From Bacillota bacterium (GTDB taxonomy: Bacteria; Bacillota; Clostridia; Lutisporales; Lutisporaceae): a stretch of DNA of 8,198 bases. The position numbers and the translations under genes were made by a program. The DNA is taken from positions 1 through 8,198 of the forward strand of contig JAEXXN010000124.1 in assembly GCA_023405875.1 (NCBI GenBank), read 5' to 3'. Shown here piece after piece: positions 1 through 5,752 of the stretch; position 1 is the first letter of the stretch, and each line of letters begins with the position of its first letter. The notes under the pieces were generated by a model. It searched no databases. It was not told the origin of the DNA and saw only the letters and a program-made list of their open reading frames with translations.

Positions 1-243
1 GAGCTGTTCAAGAATCCGCTGCATCCCTACACCAAAGGGCTGCTGGCATGTGTCCCGGACGTAAACAGAAAAGGCAAGAAGCTGCATGTTATAAAGGGTA
101 TGGTCCCAAGCCTTTACGAGCTTCCCAGGGGCTGTCCCTTCTCACCCAGATGCGATGCGGCACTGCCCGTGTGCCACGACCGGAAGCCTGAGCTTATTGA
201 GAAGGAAGGGCATTCCGTAAGGTGCATACTATATGAAGAATAG
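1..243 (+). CDS. Oligopeptide/dipeptide ABC transporter ATP-binding protein, C-terminal end (OppD/DppD type), partial
   Basis: Only the last 80 residues are in the window; the 5' end is cut off, so the nucleotide-binding motifs cannot be seen. The fragment reads ELFKNPLHPYTKGLLACVPD, the hallmark start of the C-terminal extension (oligo_HPY domain) of peptide-importer ATPases. Four cysteines follow at fragment positions 45, 51, 58 and 75 (spacing C-x5-C-x6-C-x16-C). In DppD-type proteins this pattern is known to bind a [4Fe-4S] cluster. The stop codon is 12 nt before the ATG of the next gene, which encodes the partner ATPase, so the two are surely cotranscribed. The pair would energise peptide uptake from the cytoplasmic side of two permease subunits lying upstream of the window. 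OppD versus DppD, and the transported peptide, cannot be decided from this fragment. Confidence 0.9.
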   Translation, partial: ELFKNPLHPYTKGLLACVPDVNRKGKKLHVIKGMVPSLYELPRGCPFSPRCDAALPVCHDRKPELIEKEGHSVRCILYEE

Positions 244-255
244 GGGGTGGTCGAT

Positions 256-1230
256 ATGGCTGAGAGGCTTATTGAGGTCCAGGAGCTGAAGAAGTGGTTT
301 CCTATAAAAAAAGGTTTTCTGAAAAAGACGGTAGGTCATGTTAAAGCTGTTGACGGTCTGAGCTTTTCAATAAATAAGGGAGAGACCCTGGGAATAGTAG
401 GTGAATCAGGCTGCGGAAAGTCCACAATGGGGAGGACGCTGCTGAGATTATTGGAGCCGACCTCGGGCAGGATATTCTTTGAGGGAGAGGATATAACGGA
501 GCTGAAAAAAGAAGGCTTGAGGGAGAAAAGAAGGGATATGCAGATCATTTTCCAGGACCCCTTTGCATCCCTGGACCCGAGGATGTCGGTGGGCAGCATA
601 ATAAGCGAGCCCCTGAAGGTACATAAGGTGCTTTCGGGCAAAGCGCTGGAGGAGAGGGTAGCACAGCTTCTCAGCGAAGTAGGCTTGAATCCGGATTATG
701 CCTCAAGGTATCCCCATGAGTTTTCCGGTGGCCAGAGGCAAAGGGTCGGGATCGCCAGGGCCCTTGCGCTGAAGCCAAAGCTGATAGTATGTGACGAGGC
801 TGTCTCTGCATTGGATGTATCGGTGCAGGGCCAGATAATAAACCTGCTGCAGGAGCTGAAGGATAGATTTTCGCTGACATATATTTTTATAGCCCATGAC
901 CTTGGGGTAGTAAGACATATATCCGACAGGGTAGCAGTGATGTATCTTGGTAAAATGCTTGAGCTGGCCGATAAGGATGAGCTTTACGAGAATCCGTTGA
1001 ATCCGTACACAAAAGCTCTGCTTCAGGCCGTTCCCGTGCTGGACCCTGATCGTATAAAAACGGCGCCCGTCCTTGAAGGGGAAATACCAAGCCCTGCGGA
1101 TCCGCCTTCAGGCTGCAGGTTCCATACCAGATGCAATATGGCCATAGACAGGTGCAAAGAGTCGGAACCCAAGCTTAATGAAGTAACTCCCGGGCATTTT
1201 TGCGCATGTCACTTGTATTACAAGCCGTGA
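256..1230 (+). CDS. Oligopeptide/dipeptide ABC transporter ATP-binding protein (OppF/DppF type)
   Basis: Complete 324-residue ATPase that powers peptide import as partner of the upstream OppD/DppD-type subunit. Visible motifs, numbered from the ATG: Walker A GESGCGKST (49-57), Q-loop Gln100 in IIFQDP, signature FSGGQRQR (156-163), Walker B LIVCDE (176-181) and H-loop His214 in IAHDLG. The C-terminal oligo_HPY extension begins at ENPLNPYTKALL (about 245-256) and carries cysteines 287, 293, 300 and 316, a spacing almost the same as in the upstream subunit and consistent with a [4Fe-4S] site. A GTG at 247 is in frame, but ATG 256 is preferred because AGGGGGTGG (242-250) ends 5 nt before it and would overlap the GTG. 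Oligopeptide versus dipeptide versus other substrates (murein peptides, nickel) is not resolvable from the ATPase alone. Confidence 0.95.
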   Translation: MAERLIEVQELKKWFPIKKGFLKKTVGHVKAVDGLSFSINKGETLGIVGESGCGKSTMGRTLLRLLEPTSGRIFFEGEDITELKKEGLREKRRDMQIIFQDPFASLDPRMSVGSIISEPLKVHKVLSGKALEERVAQLLSEVGLNPDYASRYPHEFSGGQRQRVGIARALALKPKLIVCDEAVSALDVSVQGQIINLLQELKDRFSLTYIFIAHDLGVVRHISDRVAVMYLGKMLELADKDELYENPLNPYTKALLQAVPVLDPDRIKTAPVLEGEIPSPADPPSGCRFHTRCNMAIDRCKESEPKLNEVTPGHFCACHLYYKP

Positions 1231-1312
1231 AGCTGTATAGTTTCTATAAGAGGCACGGGGCCTGGACATAGGCTCGTACTACTACAAATTTCCGGATTGT
1301 GAGGTAAGCTTT

Positions 1313-2068
1313 GTGAGAGAAGAAATTAACAAGCCGATAATCGGACTGACCACCTACCAGAGGGAGAGAGGAGCCTACTGTGTAGTGGTGACGGAATACA
1401 TAGAATCGGTATTTGCAGCCGGGGGTATCCCCGTATGCATACCGGCCGTCAAGGATGAAGCGGATTATGGGTATTACATGGAAATATTGGATGGGATAAT
1501 ATTTACCGGCGGTGTTGATATAAATCCAAGCTGCTATGGAGAGGAGCCTTTAAAGGAAGTAAGCGGAATAGCTCCCTCCAAGGATGAATATGAGCTGGGA
1601 CTTTTCAAAAAGGCCTATGACGGGAAAATGCCCATATTCGGGATATGCAGGGGCAATCAGCTTATAAATGTTGCTCTGGGAGGCAGCCTTTATCAGGATA
1701 TAAACAGCCAGCTTCCCGGTTCCTTCGGGCACTATCCGAAGGAAACCCCTGAGGACGAGCTGTACCATTCGGTTGAGCTGGTTGAAGGAAGCAAGCTTCA
1801 TGAAATTATGGGAGTAAATAAGCTCCATGTGAATTCCTTTCACCACCAGGCAATAAAAAGCCTTGGGAGAGAGCTTAAAGTAACTGCCGTTTCAAAGGAC
1901 AACATCATTGAAGCCGTTGAAAGCACCGAAGACAGGTATCTGCTCGGAGTACAGTGGCATCCGGAATGCCTGACCAAGCGCTATCAGATTTTTCTCAGCC
2001 TCTTCAGCCGACTTGTTCAGGAAGCGGCTGTATACAGGAAGCGCAAAAGGGATGGTTTCCCGGAGTAG
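1313..2068 (+). CDS. Gamma-glutamyl hydrolase family protein (peptidase C26, class I glutamine amidotransferase-like; PuuD-like)
   Basis: A 251-residue cytoplasmic hydrolase of the class I glutamine amidotransferase fold, in the branch that cleaves gamma-glutamyl bonds (PuuD hydrolyses gamma-glutamyl-GABA). The catalytic triad is visible: nucleophile Cys112 in FGICRG, His216 and Glu218 in VQWHPE. The family motif DGIIFTGGVDINPSCYGE lies at 60-77, and VNSFHHQA (173-180) is also typical. Length fits the family (about 250). There is no signal peptide. The start is GTG 1313, supported by GAGGT at 1301-1305 with 7 nt spacing; the frame stays open upstream to a TAA at 1247 but offers no other good start. 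It lies 82 nt after the transporter ATPase with no evident terminator between, and 17 nt before alr. The true substrate is unknown: gamma-glutamyl-GABA, other gamma-glutamyl amines, or gamma-glutamyl links in imported peptides are all possible. Confidence 0.88.
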   Translation: MREEINKPIIGLTTYQRERGAYCVVVTEYIESVFAAGGIPVCIPAVKDEADYGYYMEILDGIIFTGGVDINPSCYGEEPLKEVSGIAPSKDEYELGLFKKAYDGKMPIFGICRGNQLINVALGGSLYQDINSQLPGSFGHYPKETPEDELYHSVELVEGSKLHEIMGVNKLHVNSFHHQAIKSLGRELKVTAVSKDNIIEAVESTEDRYLLGVQWHPECLTKRYQIFLSLFSRLVQEAAVYRKRKRDGFPE

Positions 2069-2085
2069 AAAGGGGGATGGTGCTT

Positions 2086-3258
2086 ATGGAAGGGAAGGCC
2101 GTAAGGTCAAGACTGCGGAATACCTGGGTGGAGATAGATATGGATGCTGTTGCACATAATCTTCATGAAGCCAGAAGGATAATACCTGAGAATACCAGGG
2201 TCGCTGCCGTACTGAAAGCAAATGCGTACGGCCACGGAGCAGTTCAGGTTGCAAGGGTGCTGATTCAAAACAAGGTGGACTGCCTGGCTGTGGCCTGCTT
2301 GTCGGAGGCGCTGGAGCTGAGAAAGCATTTTCAGGAGATACCGGTCATGGTAATGGGTTATACCCCTGATGAATACCTGCCGATGGGGGTCAGGCACCGG
2401 GTGATCCTGACGGTATACAGCCTTGAACAGGCTGAAAAGCTGTCGGTAACAGCAGGGCTGTTGAAGACCAGGGCCGTTATACATATCAAGCTTGACACCG
2501 GGCTGAACAGGCTGGGCTTAAAGGCGGGCCCCAAGGCTGCGGAAACCATAATAAGCATATGCCGCCTGGACAATATCAGGGTGGAGGGCATCTATTCCCA
2601 TCTTGCTTTGACGACACAGGAGGCTGATGAGCTGCAATTTGAAAAATTCATGGCAACTATAGACACGGTTGAAGCCGCCGGGGTACATATCCCCATAAAG
2701 CATATAAGCGACAGCAACGGGATGGTGCTGTATCCGGGCTATGATCTTGACATGGTGAGGCTTGGGGGCTTTATATTCGGTGTCACCACCTCCGGGCTCT
2801 ATAAGGACGTAATAAGCCTGAAGCCTGCAATGACCTTCAAGACCCAACTGACGCGCATAGAAGAGATCGGCAGGGGTGAATGCGTGGGCTACGACCCGGT
2901 TTTTGCCGCCAAGGACAAATGCAGGATCGGAACAACCGCCGCAGGATACTCCGACGGATATGTGAGAGGGCTTTCCGGCAAGGGAGAAGTAAGCATAAGA
3001 GGAAAACGGGCTCCGGTTATCGGGATCATATGTATGGATCAGTTCATGGTTGACCTCACCGGTATCCCGGAGGCGGAGGTGGAGGATGAAGTGCTGCTGT
3101 TCGGAACCGGAGGGCAGGACAGTATCCATGTAAATGAACTGGCCGCAAAGGTTGACACCAACAGGAATGAAATCCTCGGTGCCATAAGCAGGAGAGTGCC
3201 GAGAGTGTACATGAAGGGTTCCGATATTGTAGCTGTGGCGGATTATCTGCTGGACTGA
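2086..3258 (+). CDS. alr: Alanine racemase (PLP-dependent)
   Basis: A 390-residue enzyme interconverting L- and D-alanine, supplying D-Ala for peptidoglycan or catabolising imported D-Ala. Numbered from ATG 2086: the PLP Schiff-base lysine is Lys44 in VLKANAYGHG. KLDTGLNRLG holds Lys135 and Arg142, equivalent to the carbamylated lysine and PLP-phenol-contacting arginine of Geobacillus Alr. His172 is in EGIYSHLA. Tyr269 in VGYD is the second catalytic base, and ICMDQ (315-319) supplies the conserved Met317. The alpha/beta barrel is followed by the usual C-terminal beta domain. Where Geobacillus Alr has active-site Tyr354 (SYRVPR), this protein reads SRRVPR with Arg369; by my alignment this may be normal in clostridial relatives. 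ATG 2086 is preferred because the Shine-Dalgarno AGGGGG (2071-2076) lies 9 nt upstream; in-frame ATG 2077 abuts the SD, and a start at 1954 would overlap the upstream gene by 115 nt. A terminator follows 20 nt after the stop. Confidence 0.95.
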   Translation: MEGKAVRSRLRNTWVEIDMDAVAHNLHEARRIIPENTRVAAVLKANAYGHGAVQVARVLIQNKVDCLAVACLSEALELRKHFQEIPVMVMGYTPDEYLPMGVRHRVILTVYSLEQAEKLSVTAGLLKTRAVIHIKLDTGLNRLGLKAGPKAAETIISICRLDNIRVEGIYSHLALTTQEADELQFEKFMATIDTVEAAGVHIPIKHISDSNGMVLYPGYDLDMVRLGGFIFGVTTSGLYKDVISLKPAMTFKTQLTRIEEIGRGECVGYDPVFAAKDKCRIGTTAAGYSDGYVRGLSGKGEVSIRGKRAPVIGIICMDQFMVDLTGIPEAEVEDEVLLFGTGGQDSIHVNELAAKVDTNRNEILGAISRRVPRVYMKGSDIVAVADYLLD

Positions 3259-3278
3259 AATAATTTTATATTGCGGAC

Positions 3279-3315
3279 AAAAACCTCTATGCTTTCAATA
3301 AACGTAGAGGTTTTT
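3279..3315 (+). terminator. Rho-independent terminator after alr
   Basis: AAAAACCTCTA (3279-3289) pairs perfectly with TAGAGGTTTTT (3305-3315), and the stem extends inward by one wobble (3290/3304) and one G-C pair (3291/3303) around an 11-nt loop. The 3' arm ends in TTTTT, which is the release tract. Because the 5' arm begins with AAAAA, the same hairpin could also stop transcripts coming from the other strand. It closes the transporter-hydrolase-racemase unit and separates it from the two-component genes. Confidence 0.9.
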
Positions 3316-3352
3316 CACTACCCGCATGCCGGACCGGTATTCCCCATATTTG

Positions 3353-3361
3353 TGATATAAT
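3353..3361 (+). promoter_or_regulatory. Probable extended -10 promoter for the two-component operon
   Basis: TGATATAAT (3353-3361) is a perfect TATAAT with the TGn extension. It lies between the alr terminator and the response regulator start at 3398. I see no good -35 hexamer at 16-18 nt upstream (ACCGGT at 17). The sequence just upstream, CCGGACCGG (3329-3337), is a short inverted repeat that could be an operator; this is speculative. Confidence 0.5.
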
Positions 3362-3397
3362 TGATATTGTATATTGTCGTATAGGAGTGAAGCATGT

Positions 3398-4072
3398 ATG
3401 AAATACAGGGTCAATATTGTAGAGGATGAAGAGAGCCTTAATTCTATATTAAAGCTGTACATGGAGAAGGAGGGCTATATTGTAAACTCCTTTCTGAATG
3501 GGAACGCAGCTCTTGAGAACCTGTCTCCGCCTCCGGACATATGGATATTGGATATAATGCTTCCCGACATAAACGGATATACATTGCTGAAGAAGATCAA
3601 GGAGTCTGACTTTACCGTACCGGTGATTTTCATATCCGCGAAAAACAAAGACCTGGATAGGGTAATAGGTCTTGAAATGGGCAGCGATGACTATATTGCA
3701 AAGCCTTTCCTCCCAAGGGAGCTTGTGCTTAAATTGAACAACCTGCTGAAGCTCAAATTCGGGTCCGCCGAGAAGGGCAAGGACTCAAGAATATGGATCT
3801 CGGATTATTGCATATGCAGGGACCAATGCAAGGTTTTGGAAAACAATATAGAGCTGGATTTTACCATGAAGGAATTCAGATTGCTGCTGTTGCTTGTCGA
3901 TAACAGGGAAACTGTGTTTTCCAGGGAGCAGATACTGGAGAAAATATGGGGGAGCAACTATTTCGGCTCCGATAGAGTTGTCGATGACACAATCAGGAGG
4001 ATAAGGAAGAAGGTACCCGGGCTCAGGATAGAAACTGTATACGGCTGCGGATACCAACTGGTGGAAGTATGA
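3398..4072 (+). CDS. OmpR/PhoB-family response regulator
   Basis: A 224-residue cytoplasmic DNA-binding regulator, phosphorylated by the adjacent kinase. The receiver domain covers about 1-120: acidic pocket Asp10/Glu11 in IVEDEES, phospho-acceptor Asp52 in LDIMLPD, switch Ser80 in FISA, and Lys102 in AKPF. The C-terminal winged-helix domain (about 130-224) shows TMKEFRLLLLL, the DNA-recognition segment SDRVVDDTIRRIRKK (191-205), and the wing GCGYQLVEV. ATG 3398 is chosen over in-frame TTG 3374 because AGGAG (3383-3387) lies 10 nt upstream of the ATG and because family members begin just before the first beta strand. The stop overlaps the kinase start in an ATGA arrangement (4069-4072), implying translational coupling. 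The regulated genes cannot be inferred here; neighbours such as the peptide transporter are possible. Confidence 0.95.
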   Translation: MKYRVNIVEDEESLNSILKLYMEKEGYIVNSFLNGNAALENLSPPPDIWILDIMLPDINGYTLLKKIKESDFTVPVIFISAKNKDLDRVIGLEMGSDDYIAKPFLPRELVLKLNNLLKLKFGSAEKGKDSRIWISDYCICRDQCKVLENNIELDFTMKEFRLLLLLVDNRETVFSREQILEKIWGSNYFGSDRVVDDTIRRIRKKVPGLRIETVYGCGYQLVEV

Positions 4073-5430
4073 GGGACAGATCGATAGCCTTTCAGGTATG
4101 GTTCATTATGACTGTTTTTGTAATATGCATATCGGTGATCATGGTTTTGACGGTAAGACTGGCTATAGACAGCTACTTCAAGAATATTACGCTGAATAAC
4201 ATAAAGGTCAGCCAGGTGGACGAGATGGGGAAGGGGAATCTCAGCTCTCTCAGCTCCAGCCTGGAGAGTGCATTGATGATAAACAGGACTGAGGCGGTAA
4301 AGCATGTACTGGTAAGCAAAAGCCAGCTCCTTGAGCGGCAGGGCCTTGACAGCCTGGCCGGCACTGTTGCGTCGGATATTGCAGGCCAGGGAACATTTTT
4401 TGGCGAATATGTGAGGAATTATGATAATTTCAAGCTTTTTTACGTGGTCAGGTCCTTTCTGTACAACAGTGAGCCTCATTATCTCGTAACGATTTATTGG
4501 GACAAGGATCAGAACAAGATAATATATTATCTTATAAAAAATATCATCCAGGTCATAACAATAGCCCTTATAATCAATATAACCCTGGCCCGGTTCATAT
4601 CCAGGAGTCTTACTGCACCAATAAGATATATAGAGAAAAAGGTAAGCGAGATTGCCCGTAAGGAATGGGATACAAAAATTGAACTGAACAGGAAGGATGA
4701 ATTGGGCAGGCTTGCAGACTCCATCAATGTAATGAAGGAATCCTTGCGGGAAAAAGACCTGGAGGAACAGACCTTCATACAGACGATCTCCCATGACCTG
4801 AAGACTCCGGTAATGATAATACGCAGCTATGTTCAGGCTATCATGGATAAGGTATATATAAACAATTCCTTTGAGGATACCGTCAAAGTCATTGAAACGG
4901 AAGCCCTGAGGCTGGAGTCGAAAATAGAGAAGCTTTTATATCTTTACAGCTTCGATTATATAATGAATAATATAACCGGGTATGAAGAGGTTGACCTGAA
5001 GCAGATGCTGCTGGATATCGTCAAGGGAATATCCCTGTGCCGCAAGGAAATCGATATAAGCGCCGAGCTTCCGGAGATTTCGGTTTACGGAAGCCGGGCG
5101 GACCTTATGCAGGCCTTTGAGAACATACTGGAGAACAACCTCAGATATGCGGAGGCCTATATAAGGATAACCGGCAGGGTAATAGAGTATGACAGCGACG
5201 GTGAATATGACCCCAAGGTTGAAATAAGCTTTTCCAATGACGGTATGCCTATTGACAGCACAGTTATAAAGAACCTGTTCAACAAGTACCAGAAGGGTAA
5301 AAACGGCCGCTTCGGACTCGGTTTGTTCATAAGCAAGAAGATAGTCGAGTTCCATAAAGGTGAGATCCGTGCAGAAAATATGAATAAGGAAGTGATCTTC
5401 AGGGTAATACTGCCTGTAAATCAGGCATAA
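4069..5430 (+). CDS. Two-pass membrane sensor histidine kinase
   Basis: A 453-residue sensor kinase and partner of the preceding regulator. Order of domains: transmembrane helix about 10-32; an extracellular region of about 120 residues (33-152) without a fold I recognise; a second transmembrane helix about 153-176; HAMP linker about 175-228, including LTAPIRYIEKKVSEI; HisKA dimerisation domain with phospho-acceptor His242 in SHDLKTP (241-247); and the ATP-binding HATPase_c domain about 335-450. In the latter, the N-box is ENILENNLRYA (351-361, conserved Asn356) and the G2-type glycine loop is GRFGLGLF (413-420). The G1 box reads SNDGMPI, with Asn390 where canonical kinases have the adenine-contacting Asp; this N-x-G-x-P variant occurs in other Firmicute kinases as far as I recall. 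The signal sensed is unknown. Confidence 0.95.
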   Translation: MRDRSIAFQVWFIMTVFVICISVIMVLTVRLAIDSYFKNITLNNIKVSQVDEMGKGNLSSLSSSLESALMINRTEAVKHVLVSKSQLLERQGLDSLAGTVASDIAGQGTFFGEYVRNYDNFKLFYVVRSFLYNSEPHYLVTIYWDKDQNKIIYYLIKNIIQVITIALIINITLARFISRSLTAPIRYIEKKVSEIARKEWDTKIELNRKDELGRLADSINVMKESLREKDLEEQTFIQTISHDLKTPVMIIRSYVQAIMDKVYINNSFEDTVKVIETEALRLESKIEKLLYLYSFDYIMNNITGYEEVDLKQMLLDIVKGISLCRKEIDISAELPEISVYGSRADLMQAFENILENNLRYAEAYIRITGRVIEYDSDGEYDPKVEISFSNDGMPIDSTVIKNLFNKYQKGKNGRFGLGLFISKKIVEFHKGEIRAENMNKEVIFRVILPVNQA

Positions 5431-5486
5431 TAAAAATGAAAACAGGCGCCCGCTCTGAAAAAGTAAGGGGTGTTTGCTTTCATATA

Positions 5487-5515
5487 TTGAATAAAAGGCC
5501 CAATTGTGCTAAAAT
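5487..5515 (+). promoter_or_regulatory. Promoter of the hisS leader transcript
   Basis: -35 TTGAAT (5487-5492), a 17-nt spacer, and -10 TAAAAT (5510-5515) preceded by TG at 5507-5508 (extended -10). This is a good vegetative sigma-factor promoter and predicts a start near 5522, giving a leader of about 230 nt before the hisS ATG. The stretch from the kinase stop to this promoter (5431-5486) holds only an irregular weak hairpin. Confidence 0.75.
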
Positions 5516-5545
5516 GTGATAAATCATCACTGAGAGGCGAACAAT

Positions 5546-5599
5546 ATGAAGGATGCTGCAGGACGAAAATATACAAGCAGATATCACCATCACCTTTAG
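5546..5599 (+). CDS. Putative histidine leader peptide of the hisS attenuator (17 aa)
   Basis: A 17-codon reading frame: MKDAAGRKYTSRYHHHL then TAG. The three consecutive His codons (CAC CAT CAC, 5585-5593) sit two codons before the stop. GAGAGG (5532-5537) lies 8 nt upstream of the ATG as a ribosome binding site, and the predicted transcript start is about 24 nt before the ATG. Small size, a run of the cognate amino acid near the end, position directly downstream of a promoter, and a terminator between it and the matching synthetase gene all fit known attenuator leader peptides (HisL of the enterobacterial his operon; PheM ahead of pheST). The peptide itself would have no function after translation; the act of translating it is the sensor. 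That this frame is translated is inferred, not shown. Confidence 0.72.
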   Translation: MKDAAGRKYTSRYHHHL

Positions 5600-5721
5600 G
5601 GCTTGTTTATGGTAGAGCGCCATAGATTCAGGCCTGTTGATATTTGCCGGCATCGTATCTGTGGTGGTAACAAGTAGGATTCAGATAGAAAGACCATGCA
5701 GATACATAAAATGCATGGTTT
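5586..5721 (+). promoter_or_regulatory. Putative ribosome-mediated histidine attenuator with mutually exclusive folds
   Basis: Three competing pairings can be read. (1) The His-codon stretch ACCATCAC (5586-5593) pairs with GTGGTGGT (5661-5668), 8 bp with one wobble. (2) The antiterminator: GTATCTG (5655-5661) pairs with CAGATAC (5699-5705), continued by GTGGT (5664-5668) with ACCAT (5693-5697), and optionally by GCAT (5650-5653) with ATGC (5711-5714). (3) The terminator: 5691-5700 with 5712-5721. Pairing 1 and pairing 2 share 5661-5668; pairing 2 and pairing 3 share 5693-5700. A ribosome stalled on the His codons for lack of charged tRNA-His would block pairing 1, allow pairing 2 and let transcription reach hisS. 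A local hairpin TATCTG/CAGATA (5656-5661 with 5682-5687) also competes with pairing 2. The pairings are seen in the sequence; the mechanism is inferred from known his and trp attenuators. Confidence 0.7.
5599..5635 (+). other. RNA stem-loop directly after the leader-peptide stop (possible pause hairpin)
   Basis: GGGCTTG (5599-5605) pairs with CAGGCCT (5629-5635), then TTTATGG (5606-5612) pairs with CCATAGA (5620-5626), closing a 7-nt loop (5613-5619) with only a 2-nt bulge (5627-5628). That is 14 base pairs including three G-U wobbles. It begins on the last base of the leader stop codon, so a ribosome on the last leader codons would open its lower part. In known attenuators an early hairpin pauses RNA polymerase until the leader ribosome catches up; that role here is inference. 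Confidence 0.6.
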
Positions 5722-5728
5722 CATTTTT
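5688..5728 (+). terminator. Intrinsic terminator in the hisS leader (regulated)
   Basis: AGACCATGCA (5691-5700) pairs with TGCATGGTTT (5712-5721), 10 bp with one wobble and an 11-nt loop, followed by CATTTTTGT whose T-run is 5724-5728. An alternative register uses GAAA (5688-5691) with TTTC (5719-5722) and bulges two bases. It sits 25 nt before the hisS start and downstream of the hisS promoter, so it can only serve as a conditional stop for hisS. Confidence 0.8.
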
Positions 5729-5752
5729 GTATAGCATTTAAGGAGGAGTATT

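Noticed and set aside
1954..2085. Longer N-terminus for alanine racemase starting at 1954
   Set aside because: It would overlap the upstream hydrolase by 115 nt and add 44 residues not found in the family; the Shine-Dalgarno at 2071-2076 points to 2086.
2518..3129. Minus-strand open frame of 203 codons inside alr
   Set aside because: Antisense to a well-supported alanine racemase covering catalytic Tyr269 and the CMDQ motif; no family features in the translation.
3958..4794. Minus-strand open frame of 278 codons
   Set aside because: It lies antisense to the response regulator and histidine kinase, whose motifs are complete. Its translation is rich in Tyr/Ile/Cys without recognisable motifs and it lacks a plausible ribosome binding site context.
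5436..5483. Terminator after the histidine kinase (ATGAAA with TTTCAT, inner ACA with TGT and CCC with GGG)
   Set aside because: The stem is broken by several bulges and is not followed by a T-run, so I do not count it as a supported terminator.
5521..5752. T-box riboswitch for hisS, with CAC as specifier and GTGGTGGTAAC as the T-box
   Set aside because: The match to the T-box consensus is only partial (GGTGGTA then AAC in place of ACCG). The bulge would read UGGU, pairing with A at the discriminator position, whereas bacterial tRNA-His normally has C there and needs UGGG. I find no stem I landmarks. A start codon, ribosome binding site and in-frame His run explain the region better.
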